DNA of 11,461 nt from an uncultured Parafilimonas sp. (lineage in GTDB: Bacteria > Bacteroidota > Bacteroidia > Chitinophagales > Chitinophagaceae). The DNA is taken from contig CALAGJ010000163.1 of NCBI GenBank assembly GCA_937892395.1, positions 1 through 11,461 of the forward strand. The letters are read 5' to 3'. This document shows, piece by piece, positions 1 through 7,863 of the stretch. The notes under the pieces are model-generated. The model was not told the DNA's origin and did no database searches. It worked only from the letters and a program-made list of their open reading frames with translations. Each line of letters starts with the position of its first letter. Positions within the stretch are counted from its first letter, which is position 1. Both the position numbers and the translations under genes were made by a program.

Positions 1-129
1 TAATTTATTTTGTAAAAGAATTCACAATCAGGGTAACATTTTCTAAAATTTTTGTTCTACTCATAAGAGTTTATTTCTCCTGGATTGTTTATTGAATCTT
101 GATCATTTTTAATCATAAAATATACAGCT

Positions 130-1395
130 ATGACAGGTTCTGTAATTTTAGATGTTATCATCGGCTTGGTTTTCATTTTTTTATTGTATTCTTTATTGGC
201 TACCATCATACAAGAAATGATTGCTTCAAAACTTTCATTCCGAGCAAAAATTTTAGAGAAAGCCATTATCAGAATGTTACAGGATGGTAATTTGACCAAC
301 ACAAATAATATAATAAAAGACAGATCAAATGCTTTCTTACATTTATTATCAAGGAAAAATCTTTTGAAGGGAAAACCATTTGCTTCGTGGTTCTATACCC
401 ATCCTTTAATAAAATATTCAGCAGAAGATAATTGTTATAGTAAACCAGCTTATGTATCTGCTCAGAGTTTTTCAAAAGTTATCTTAGATTTATTACACGG
501 CATTACAGGGTCAGATTTGAATGCATTGCGCATAAAAGATGCAATTTCAAATGGCTATTTTCATCATTTTTTACCCAATAAAGCAGACAGTAATCATCCT
601 GCAATGAAGGCGTTGTTTCCAATGGATACAGACAAAAAGAATTTAGCCATTCCTGATAATCATCTTGAAAGTCATTCGACATCTACCATTAAAATTGACC
701 AGGAAACATTATTGACCTTACAATCCCTATGGTTACATGCAGGTGGAGATCTATATATGTTTAAAAAAAGCTTAGAGCAATGGTTTGAAGATACCATGAA
801 GAGGGCTGCCGGTTGGTATCAGCGATATACAAGATTTATTTTATTTTTCATAGGTCTTTTTATTGCCATTTCATTTAATGTAGATACACTGAGTATTGCC
901 AAACAATTAGCAAAAGATCCGGAATTGAGGGCTCATTTATTAAATCAATCTGAGCATTTTATGGCCACACAAAAGGAGTTTATTTATACAAAGCAGGATA
1001 CTACAAATAATGAAAAAGCAAAAATTTTTGAGCAGGAATTGGAGGACCAAAAAGAATTGATGCATAGCGCCAATGATATGATTCGCAATGAAATAAGCAG
1101 CCTCAATATGGTATTAGGACTTGGATATGATCATTACAAAAAAATTGATTTATATTTTATACGCATACCAGTATTATCTATTTCAAATATAATAGGATTA
1201 CTGCTTACTGCATTGGCTATCTCTTTGGGCGCACCATTCTGGTTTGATCTCCTAAATAAAATGATGAAACTCAGACACTCCAACAAGACAATGCCAGAAG
1301 CCGCTAACATTGAAAGTGCTTTCGTTAGGCAAAATGAAAATGCATCCAATATTCAAAATAACATTTCAAATACAGGCGAGGAGGCCATAGGATAA
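130..1395 (+). CDS. Three-helix membrane protein of unknown function
   Basis: This 421-residue protein has a hydrophobic helix at about residues 4-29, a second at about 235-253 and a third at about 345-368. Between helices 1 and 2 is a soluble part of about 200 residues. Between helices 2 and 3 is a charged stretch (about 255-335) that could form a coiled coil. Two blocks look conserved: WFEDTMKRAAGWYQRYTRF just before helix 2, and SLGAPFWFDLLNKMMKLR (365-382) at the end of helix 3. From memory, similar blocks occur in an unnamed family of bacterial membrane proteins; this was not checked. The tail after 383 is polar and Asn-rich. The ATG at 130 sits directly before helix 1, and no Shine-Dalgarno is visible. 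The stop is one base before the next start, so the two genes are almost certainly cotranscribed. The function is unknown; partnership with the downstream cell-wall enzyme is inferred from spacing. Confidence 0.85.
   Translation: MTGSVILDVIIGLVFIFLLYSLLATIIQEMIASKLSFRAKILEKAIIRMLQDGNLTNTNNIIKDRSNAFLHLLSRKNLLKGKPFASWFYTHPLIKYSAEDNCYSKPAYVSAQSFSKVILDLLHGITGSDLNALRIKDAISNGYFHHFLPNKADSNHPAMKALFPMDTDKKNLAIPDNHLESHSTSTIKIDQETLLTLQSLWLHAGGDLYMFKKSLEQWFEDTMKRAAGWYQRYTRFILFFIGLFIAISFNVDTLSIAKQLAKDPELRAHLLNQSEHFMATQKEFIYTKQDTTNNEKAKIFEQELEDQKELMHSANDMIRNEISSLNMVLGLGYDHYKKIDLYFIRIPVLSISNIIGLLLTALAISLGAPFWFDLLNKMMKLRHSNKTMPEAANIESAFVRQNENASNIQNNISNTGEEAIG
1378..1384 (+). promoter_or_regulatory. Shine-Dalgarno-like GAGGAGG before the second gene
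   Basis: GAGGAGG lies inside the last codons of the upstream gene, 12 bases before the ATG at 1397. Such purine-rich sites are uncommon in front of Bacteroidota genes, and the spacing is a little long. It is also simply the codons for Glu-Glu, so it may be incidental. With stop and start one base apart, translational coupling is the more likely mechanism. Confidence 0.35.
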
Positions 1396-1396
1396 T

Positions 1397-2296
1397 ATGT
1401 CACAGCTCATTGTAACAGCAAATAAACTCAATAAGAGAAAAAGAATTCCAACAAATTTTCCGGATCAAACCGGTATTGTTGGGCAGGTACTAAAAAACTT
1501 TACATTCAATGGCATAGAAGTACCTACAAGTCAAATACCAAATCAGGCATTAGGCAAATGGTATCAGGATGGAGATCAATATTATTATTGGGGAGGTGGA
1601 GTAAAAATATTTCAAGCCCCATCAAAAGGATTACCCATTTTGAATGCTCCCCAGCATATACCTGATGATATGCCATTGAGCTTTAATAATACCATAAAAT
1701 GTACAAAATGGATGATGACTCATTTTAGAAATGATATACTAACAGCTGTGCAAGACAGCCCTTTTGATGAATATCTTGTTTATGCCATTGCTTGTCAAGA
1801 AACAGCACAACGATGGGGTTTATGGATTGATGATTACGATCCATCGACAGTTTTAAAAACTTGTGTATTTGATGCCAGTGGAGATTTTCCTGACACATAT
1901 AGAAAAGCATTTCCCAAAAACAAACAAGATATGATTGATAAATTCGGGTTAGAATTTACACAGCAATTGATAGATGAATCAAACAAAATGAGGGCAATGC
2001 CCCAGCCGGGAAGAAAGGAAGGTTATGGTCCTGCAAATTATTTGTACAAAGGATACGGTCTGTTTCAATACGACCTCCAGCATGTAGTAATGAATCCGAA
2101 TTTCTTCAGAAATAAAGGCTGGTATCAATTTAGCGAATGTTTGAAATATCTGATGATAGAGCTAACCGAAAAATGGAAGCACAGCAACCAGAATTACTAT
2201 ACAACAGTTCGCAGTTATAATGGCAGTGGAAGCAGGGCCGAAGCTTATGCTGCAAGAGTTTCACAGTTTTATACATGGATTAGAAATATAGATTAA
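1397..2296 (+). CDS. SH3-like plus lysozyme/transglycosylase-like protein, no signal peptide
   Basis: This 299-residue protein appears to have two parts. Residues 3-72 (VTANKLNKR near the start, LGKWYQDGDQYYYWGGGV at 52-69) resemble bacterial SH3-type domains that bind cell wall. Residues about 100-299 carry three motifs in the order seen in lysozyme-fold murein hydrolases: a candidate catalytic Glu135 in ACQETAQRWG, GYGLFQYD at 219-226 (compare GLMQ), and SYNGSG at 273-278 (compare AYN). The gap of about 85 residues between the first two motifs is much longer than in typical GH23 enzymes, so there is an insertion or a divergent fold. The N-terminus is polar with no signal peptide or membrane helix, so export would need another route, or the protein acts after lysis. 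It starts one base after the stop of the membrane-protein gene. The likely role is binding and cutting peptidoglycan; activity is inferred from motifs only. Confidence 0.82.
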   Translation: MSQLIVTANKLNKRKRIPTNFPDQTGIVGQVLKNFTFNGIEVPTSQIPNQALGKWYQDGDQYYYWGGGVKIFQAPSKGLPILNAPQHIPDDMPLSFNNTIKCTKWMMTHFRNDILTAVQDSPFDEYLVYAIACQETAQRWGLWIDDYDPSTVLKTCVFDASGDFPDTYRKAFPKNKQDMIDKFGLEFTQQLIDESNKMRAMPQPGRKEGYGPANYLYKGYGLFQYDLQHVVMNPNFFRNKGWYQFSECLKYLMIELTEKWKHSNQNYYTTVRSYNGSGSRAEAYAARVSQFYTWIRNID

Positions 2297-2314
2297 AACA
2301 AAACCCACCTCTTT

Positions 2315-3946
2315 CTATTTTACCTTCCGATCAAAAGAATAAACCACACCTGCCAATACGTTGGCTCCTAACACAGGAAACTGATTCCATCGTTGGTATT
2401 TATTATTTAAAATATTATTAAACTGCAACCAAATATTAAGCTGCGGTAGAATCGTAAACTCTGCACCGGCATTGAGGTCCAAAGCTGGATCAAGCTTCTG
2501 AGTAGTCAAAGACTTTGTTCTATATCTTGGTCCGTCCCAGAAAAATAAATCACTTTTGATGATGAGGTCTTTGAGCAATTGCCAACGTAGTGCTGCAGTA
2601 GCCTCAATGGGCAGTAATCCAAATGCATTTTCATTGACCTCAAGGCCACTAAATTTATTGATACTAAGTCCGGCCATAAAACTAAACTTTTCCTGTAGGG
2701 TATATCCAGCTTCACCATGCAACCTTAAAGTGGTCATTTCAGGTTCATATACGGTTTCAAAACTATTACCATATATCGTATCATTTATAAACAATGCTTG
2801 ATTGGTACTTTGCATAAAGGACAGTTTTGCATTGTAAGTAAAATGACTTCCAGCGGAGCCTTTAAAACCTGCGTATTGCTCCATTACACGGGTATTGGTA
2901 AGCGCTGCAGGCTGTTGTATCCACGGATTATAACCCGCTAGACTTTGGAAAGTATTTTTGTCATAATATCCTGTCCAACCTGCCATCAGTATAAACTTTT
3001 CATCCTTGATTTTTATTTCAGCTTTTACATCTGGCAGCAGATTAAAAACGCTATTGTCCCATGATGGTATGATGCCACCTGTTATTTTCACATTTGGTGT
3101 ATTAAAAGAAATGGATGGTGTAAAATAAAAGAGATTGTTGTCCAATGTACTGGTGTCAGATGTGTAGTGTGTAACGTCTGCAGTAAAGCCCACATTGAAA
3201 GCAAATATTTTTGCTATAGATTTTGAAATAGGTGCTTGGAGCAATAAACTATTTTCTCTTGCGCCATTATTATCCGTAAAAATATTGAATGCAGCAGATG
3301 GATGGTAAGTAATACCAAAAGCATTTTCAACCTTATTGCGGAGCGCAACCCTGGCACCAAAAGCAGTATAATTGAGTTTTAAATCATCTTTATCAAAGGC
3401 CAATGTATCTGGTTTAAATCCATACCTGTATTGATTTTGCTGATCATAATGCACTCTGGCACTCCATTCATTATTCTTTGTATTATTGAAAATGCCCAAT
3501 GCTTCAATATTTGTTTTACTAAAATCCTGAAATGGCAGATTGCCTTTTGAAGAAGTGTATTTACCAGTGAGTTGTATTATGCTTTGTGTGCCATCTCCCA
3601 GTGATAATGCTGCTTGCAAGTAGGGCGTCGTAAAATTTCCATATCCCGCTTTTACAAAGTTGGTGGTGGTCCAGTGTACTAAGCTATCAATATTTGCAGC
3701 CAATGCTTTTAATGAAGGGCTCTGATAAGAAAACAAAAGATTTTGTGCAGGTATATCATATCGCAATGTCTGCTGCGCAGAATCTGGTAGCGGTGTGGTT
3801 GCACTAAAATTTATCTTGGCACTATTCTTTATTGTTGGCTTAAATGATGCAGTAACCACGACAGTTTTATTTGGAATTGAATCCTTTTGAGCCCCTGCCC
3901 TACTCAACAATATACATCCAAAAAATAGAATGATTATCTGCTTCAT
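2315..3946 (-). CDS. Plugless TonB-receptor-like outer-membrane beta-barrel protein
   Basis: The 543-residue product begins MKQIIILFFG, a signal peptide probably cut near residue 19-20 (SRAGA|Q). Next comes a short periplasmic segment with KTVVVTASFKPT (27-38), like a TonB box. No plug domain follows. From about residue 95 to the end, alternating hydrophobic and aromatic strands with turns resemble the barrel of TonB-dependent receptors, and the C-terminus GVVYSFDRKVK is barrel-like. At 543 residues it is shorter than plugged receptors (usually 650 or more). The ATG at 3944-3946 was chosen: it lies 4 bases after the stop of the TPR gene and starts the signal peptide directly. An in-frame TTG at 3962-3964 would add six residues and overlap the TPR gene. 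It is the second gene of an operon with that TPR protein, so the two likely work at the outer membrane together. The transported substrate is unknown. Confidence 0.85.
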   Translation of the reverse strand: MKQIIILFFGCILLSRAGAQKDSIPNKTVVVTASFKPTIKNSAKINFSATTPLPDSAQQTLRYDIPAQNLLFSYQSPSLKALAANIDSLVHWTTTNFVKAGYGNFTTPYLQAALSLGDGTQSIIQLTGKYTSSKGNLPFQDFSKTNIEALGIFNNTKNNEWSARVHYDQQNQYRYGFKPDTLAFDKDDLKLNYTAFGARVALRNKVENAFGITYHPSAAFNIFTDNNGARENSLLLQAPISKSIAKIFAFNVGFTADVTHYTSDTSTLDNNLFYFTPSISFNTPNVKITGGIIPSWDNSVFNLLPDVKAEIKIKDEKFILMAGWTGYYDKNTFQSLAGYNPWIQQPAALTNTRVMEQYAGFKGSAGSHFTYNAKLSFMQSTNQALFINDTIYGNSFETVYEPEMTTLRLHGEAGYTLQEKFSFMAGLSINKFSGLEVNENAFGLLPIEATAALRWQLLKDLIIKSDLFFWDGPRYRTKSLTTQKLDPALDLNAGAEFTILPQLNIWLQFNNILNNKYQRWNQFPVLGANVLAGVVYSFDRKVK

Positions 3947-3950
3947 GAAA

Positions 3951-6900
3951 TTAGTTTGTTTCAATTTTACTGTTCTTGTCTTTTTCTTGTATTACGATAT
4001 CTAATTTTGATTTCGCTTCTTCTTTCAATGCTTCAATGGTTGCATTTTCTACCACACTTTTTAGGGTAGCTTCTGCATTAAAATAATCCTTTTGCTTATA
4101 ATAGATGTCACCCAACAGAATATATGATTTTGTAATCCAGAAATCATAACTGCCGCTTTTACTGATAACGTCAAATGCTGCATTTTCAGCGTCAGCAAAT
4201 TTGGATTGTATAAAATTTATTTCAGCAATGCGATACCGAGCCTCAGCAGCAAATTCACTTTTACCCAAAGCCACTACTGCTTTATACCCAGTGAGTGCAT
4301 CTGAATAATTTTGTGCAGCTTGTTTATCTTTTGCAATGATTAAATTGGCCATCATTTTATCGTCAGTGGCTATTCCCTTTTGTTGTAGCAGTTCTTGTGC
4401 ATTAGGCACAGCCTCACTGATTTTATTGAGTTTATATTGGCTGCGCAGCAGGCCACGCATACTTTCCAATCTATTCTCCGGTGATGCGGCTATGGCTTTT
4501 AATTCCGTAAAATATTTTTCAGCATTTATATAATCAGCTTTTTCAAAAAAGTAAATCCTAGCGGTTTGTAGCGCAGCAGGTTCTGCATACGGACTGGCAG
4601 TTTTATCAATAGCCAATTTATAATAACTAAGCGCAGCATCAAATGCTTTTTGCTGGTTATACACTGTGGCCGAAATATAAGCAGCATCTGCAGCATATCT
4701 CCCTTCGGGAAATTTGGATAAATAATACTTAAACCCATTCAAAGCATCGTCAATTTGTTTATCCTTATAGGCATTATAAGCAGCTATATAGGTAAGAGAA
4801 TCCTGCTCATTATAACTTACATTTTTTCCATTCTGCTTCATGAAAGCTATATAGGCATCCGGCTGTTGTTGTTCTATAAAGATATCCTTTACATACTCCA
4901 CAGCTTCATCACTTTCAGTAGATGCAGGATAGCTACTCACTAATTTTTTAAAGTGATCCAAAGCTTTGGTATTATCATTCAGATTATAATAACTGATACC
5001 AAGTTTTAGGTAAGCCTGTGGTTTTAGTGCTTCTTGATTTTTTGATTGTATTACACTATTAAGTGGTGCTATGGCTTGTTGGTATTTTTCTTCTGTAAGG
5101 TATGTATTGGCCACTTCCATATTTGCATCACCTATCAGTGCAGAAGAAGGATATTTTTGTTGTAAAGCTTGAAGCAATTCTAACTTCTGATTTGCATTAT
5201 CCGAAGCTCCTGCTATAATGGCTTTTTGATAATAAGCATAATCACTACCGGGTAAGTTTGTAGCTGCAAAGTTTTGATACATGCTCAGAGCAGTGCTCAG
5301 CTTTTTTTGCATAAAATAACAATCAGCGGACCTAAGGTATGCATCTCCCTGCACACTGTTGCTTCCTGTTGATATCGTTTTACTAACCTGTTCAAAATAA
5401 TTTAAAGCCTGTGTATAATCCAGTTGTCTCAAATGGCTATAACCCAGCGTATATCTTGCGTTTGATGGCGATACTTCACCATAACTTACAGGCTCCTGCA
5501 TATATCGTTGCATATAAATAATAGAGCTGTCATATATATTATTTCTAAAAGCCAATTCTCCTTTCCAAAAATTTGTAAATGGTATTTGCTCAGCATTGTA
5601 TTGAAGGGTATAGATTTTATTAAAAAGTAGTTCAGCCTTATTCAACTGTTGATCATTGATATATTCCATTGCCCTGCCATATAATACTTTTGGATAAATT
5701 TTATTGACCATATCAGTTTTTACTGGCAGGCTTTCCAATAGTGTTAAGGCTTCATTATAGTTATTGGTACGTGCCAGCACATTAACCAATAATTCTTTTG
5801 CTTCATTGGTATAAAATGAACGTGGATAAGTAGTAGAAAATTCTTTCAATTCATTCAAAGCAATATCTGTAAAGCCTAATTCATAACTGAGCTTACCATA
5901 GTTAAACTTTGATACCTCTTTCTGCTGACCATTACTACTATTTAACGCACAAAATAAAAATGCACTTCTTGCCCCGGGTTTATTTCCTGTTCTCAAATAT
6001 GAATCGGCTAAGAGATACATACTATGCTGTGCAAGCGTATCCTGCTTACCACCCAATTCCTTAAATCCCTGTATGGCTTTATCATATTGCGCTGCATCGT
6101 AATAACAAAAAGAAAGTTCATACAAATCCTGCCTGCTTACTTTAGCTGTTTTGCTGATATAAGTTTCAAGATATGGTTTTGCTTTTATATAATTCCCCTT
6201 TTCAAAATATAGATGACCGGCCAGTTGGCGCATAGAAAGATCATAATATTGATTACCCCTTTGCAAAGCCGCTTCTGTATAACTGAGTGCTTCATCTTTC
6301 TTGCCGGTGTAGTAATATACTTCTGCTATATAGTAAGATATAACAAGACTATACTCCGGTAGTTGTTCTATTATTTTAAATGCAGCAAGAGCTTGATTAT
6401 AGTTTTTTTCTCCCAATGAAATAAAACCGAAATAGTAATTTGCGGCAGCATAATTTTTATCATTTTGCATTTGTCTTATGTCGTCAAATAAAGGCTTGGC
6501 TTCATTAATGCGCTGGAGGGAAAACAAGGCATAGCCCTGTTGAAATTTCATTTGAGCAATTTCAGCATTGTTCAAATTTTCAATACCCGCTTGTTCATAA
6601 CATGTAATGGCTGATGAAAAATCCTGCTGTCTGTAATAATAATTGCCGAGATGGTAACACATCATTTCAATACGAGGCTCATGGTGTTCCAAATTGATAA
6701 AATCTACAGCCTGCACTACTGCGGATGGGTCATTCAATTGAAGACCACAGATGATAGCATAATACTGTGCTTCTATTTGAACAGTAGCAGGAATGGCACT
6801 TGCTGCAGCCTGATCTACCACATATTTAAACAATGGATAAGCAAGACTATATTTTTCCTGTTGTATCATTTCCTTAGCCTGTTTAAATGCAGCATCTGGG

Positions 6901-6989
6901 TCGTTAGTAACTTTATTAGACTGAGCCTGAGCCTGCACAAGCAAAAAGCAAAACAGGATGCTGATGAAATGCGGATACCTAAGTTTCAT
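3951..6989 (-). CDS. Large periplasmic tetratricopeptide-repeat protein
   Basis: This 1012-residue protein starts with a signal peptide (about 1-22, hydrophobic run ISILFCFLLV then QAQAQ). Almost the whole mature chain is built of helical repeats of about 34 residues with TPR spacing. Clear examples are CYHLGNYYYRQQDFSSAITC, YISLGEKNYNQALAAF-type units, LGISYYNLNDNTKALDHFKK and LLGDIYYKQKDYFNAEATLK. At least twenty can be counted, some degenerate. The last 30 residues are charged and helical. There is no lipobox and no catalytic domain, so it should be a soluble periplasmic scaffold that binds partners. It is the first gene of an operon: its TAA is 4 bases before the barrel-protein ATG. A promoter at about 7062-7091 and a leader hairpin at 6999-7017 precede it. 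Large TPR proteins in Bacteroidota serve secretion and gliding (for example SprE/PorW), but this one lacks the lipoprotein signal expected for those, so no such assignment is made. Confidence 0.9.
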   Translation of the reverse strand: MKLRYPHFISILFCFLLVQAQAQSNKVTNDPDAAFKQAKEMIQQEKYSLAYPLFKYVVDQAAASAIPATVQIEAQYYAIICGLQLNDPSAVVQAVDFINLEHHEPRIEMMCYHLGNYYYRQQDFSSAITCYEQAGIENLNNAEIAQMKFQQGYALFSLQRINEAKPLFDDIRQMQNDKNYAAANYYFGFISLGEKNYNQALAAFKIIEQLPEYSLVISYYIAEVYYYTGKKDEALSYTEAALQRGNQYYDLSMRQLAGHLYFEKGNYIKAKPYLETYISKTAKVSRQDLYELSFCYYDAAQYDKAIQGFKELGGKQDTLAQHSMYLLADSYLRTGNKPGARSAFLFCALNSSNGQQKEVSKFNYGKLSYELGFTDIALNELKEFSTTYPRSFYTNEAKELLVNVLARTNNYNEALTLLESLPVKTDMVNKIYPKVLYGRAMEYINDQQLNKAELLFNKIYTLQYNAEQIPFTNFWKGELAFRNNIYDSSIIYMQRYMQEPVSYGEVSPSNARYTLGYSHLRQLDYTQALNYFEQVSKTISTGSNSVQGDAYLRSADCYFMQKKLSTALSMYQNFAATNLPGSDYAYYQKAIIAGASDNANQKLELLQALQQKYPSSALIGDANMEVANTYLTEEKYQQAIAPLNSVIQSKNQEALKPQAYLKLGISYYNLNDNTKALDHFKKLVSSYPASTESDEAVEYVKDIFIEQQQPDAYIAFMKQNGKNVSYNEQDSLTYIAAYNAYKDKQIDDALNGFKYYLSKFPEGRYAADAAYISATVYNQQKAFDAALSYYKLAIDKTASPYAEPAALQTARIYFFEKADYINAEKYFTELKAIAASPENRLESMRGLLRSQYKLNKISEAVPNAQELLQQKGIATDDKMMANLIIAKDKQAAQNYSDALTGYKAVVALGKSEFAAEARYRIAEINFIQSKFADAENAAFDVISKSGSYDFWITKSYILLGDIYYKQKDYFNAEATLKSVVENATIEALKEEAKSKLDIVIQEKDKNSKIETN

Positions 6990-6998
6990 ATTACGATG

Positions 6999-7017
6999 AT
7001 AACGGGATTGCCGTTAT
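6999..7017 (-). promoter_or_regulatory. Hairpin in the leader of the TPR-barrel operon
   Basis: ATAACGG (6999-7005) and CCGTTAT (7011-7017) form a perfect 7-bp stem with a 5-base loop. The stem ends only 9 bases upstream of the ATG at 6989 on the minus strand, and would be in the 5' leader if transcription starts near 7055. It could affect ribosome access. It is not followed by a T-run in the transcript direction, so it is not a terminator. Confidence 0.4.
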
Positions 7018-7061
7018 GATATTTTGTGAAATAAAATTTTATGATACTGTTTAAAACTCCG

Positions 7062-7091
7062 TAAAGGTAGTTTGATGCCGTACAATACAAA
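7062..7091 (-). promoter_or_regulatory. Bacteroidota-type promoter of the TPR-barrel operon
   Basis: On the minus strand TTTG (7091-7088) is followed after 18 bases by TACCTTTA (7069-7062). This matches the Bacteroidota sigma pattern of a TTTG/TTG at -33 and TAnnTTTG at -7, with the final G replaced by A. Transcription would start near 7055, leaving a leader of about 65 bases before the TPR gene. No competing match was seen in this gap. Confidence 0.5.
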
Positions 7092-7107
7092 CACCATTCC
7101 GCAGCGT

Positions 7108-7116
7108 TGTGGATAA
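7108..7116 (-). other. DnaA-box-like 9-mer
   Basis: TGTGGATAA on the plus strand is the reverse complement of TTATCCACA, the consensus DnaA box. It lies about 17 bases upstream of the -33 element of the TPR operon. No cluster of further boxes and no AT-rich unwinding region were recognised nearby, so an origin is not supported; a single match may be chance. Confidence 0.2.
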
Positions 7117-7225
7117 ACTCAAAAGCCTTGTGTTTTTCTACAGAAAACAATTTTTTAACAGATAATGATTAGAACCATAGCCATACAAAACACAACAGAT
7201 TGCATGGTAGATATAGGCATTTTTT

Positions 7226-7310
7226 GGGCGTGCCCCTGCTGTTCGGGCTTTACAATTCAAGTCCTCGCTGCACTCCGGACTTTGCGTTTCAAATGAAGCG
7301 CAGCGAAATT
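7226..7310. repeat. GC-rich structured intergenic island, probable dispersed repeat
   Basis: About 57% of bases 7226-7305 are G or C, well above the flanks. The island holds nested inverted repeats: GGGC-GT-GCCC (7226-7235), GCCC (7232-7235) with GGGC (7245-7248), AAGTCC (7259-7264) with GGACTT (7277-7282), and CGCTGC (7266-7271) with GCAGCG (7300-7305). The same GCCC can pair with either GGGC, so two structures compete. Open frames here are short, start with GTG and read through the stems, so no gene is called. From memory, similar GGGCGTGCCC...CGGGCTTT intergenic sequences occur many times in Bacteroidota genomes. The rest of 6990-7416 shows nothing beyond the promoter, hairpin and DnaA-like site listed separately. 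Confidence 0.45.
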
Positions 7311-7416
7311 CACGAATACTAAAATTAAATAAAAGATACATTAGTAATCCATCACGCACTGCTTCATAGTCAGGGGTTTAAACAGTGGGCTATGGAATGC
7401 GATGCATCTTGGCAGG

Positions 7417-7857
7417 TTAATCCTTTCTTTTCGTCCAATCTTCATAAGACATTTCAAACTTAATTTCTTTGGTGCCATGTGTGCCTACTTCTACCCAACC
7501 TGCTTTTCTATAAAACATTTCGGCTCTTGTATTAAAAGCCGTTCCCAGCCATACTGTCTCTTTTGTTTGTGCAAAATACCAGTGGAGCATCGTATTGTGC
7601 AGCATTTGGCCAATACCCTTTTGCTCAAATTTTGGATCTAAAAATAAAGCCCATATATTATGGTCTTGTAAATCTGCAATGGCAAAACCCACTATCTGTT
7701 GATCTATTTCATAAACCCAACCTTTGCCCCTTTTTGTTATAAATATTTCGCAATCCTCATCTGTAACTAAATTGGGGTCAGACAATGTATTTTCTGTAAC
7801 AGAATTTCTTACTCTTTGAATTTGTTTGATGTCTTCAATTTTTGCTTCCCTAATCAT
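7417..7857 (-). CDS. GNAT-family N-acetyltransferase
   Basis: The 146-residue product spans one GNAT domain, which transfers an acetyl group from acetyl-CoA to an amine. It opens with MIREAKIEDIKQIQRVRNSV, typical of the family. Strands 4 and 5 follow: VGFAIADL (56-63), then IWALFLDPKFEQKGIGQML (68-86), the acetyl-CoA pyrophosphate-binding loop. In the Q/R-x-x-G-x-G/A motif the first position is Glu78, while G81 and G83 are present. FYRKAGW (115-121) is the usual motif-B end. It has no signal peptide, so it should be cytosolic. The ATG at 7855-7857 was chosen because the family starts here; an in-frame TTG at 7864-7866 would add only three residues. Family members acetylate small molecules, antibiotics or proteins, and the substrate cannot be read from sequence. 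It is monocistronic: the TPR operon on the same strand has its own promoter 350 bases further on. Confidence 0.92.
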   Translation of the reverse strand: MIREAKIEDIKQIQRVRNSVTENTLSDPNLVTDEDCEIFITKRGKGWVYEIDQQIVGFAIADLQDHNIWALFLDPKFEQKGIGQMLHNTMLHWYFAQTKETVWLGTAFNTRAEMFYRKAGWVEVGTHGTKEIKFEMSYEDWTKRKD

Positions 7858-7863
7858 CGTGTT

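Noticed and set aside
7259..7282. AAGTCC/GGACTT stem considered as an intrinsic terminator
   Set aside because: No T-run follows on either strand, and it is far from both flanking gene ends in the direction that would matter.
7138..7359. Minus-strand frame of 73 codons
   Set aside because: It starts with GTG and reads through the stems of the GC-rich island; no domain or signal is visible.
7376..7383. GTTTAAAC palindrome
   Set aside because: An 8-base AT-rich palindrome is expected by chance in a window this long.
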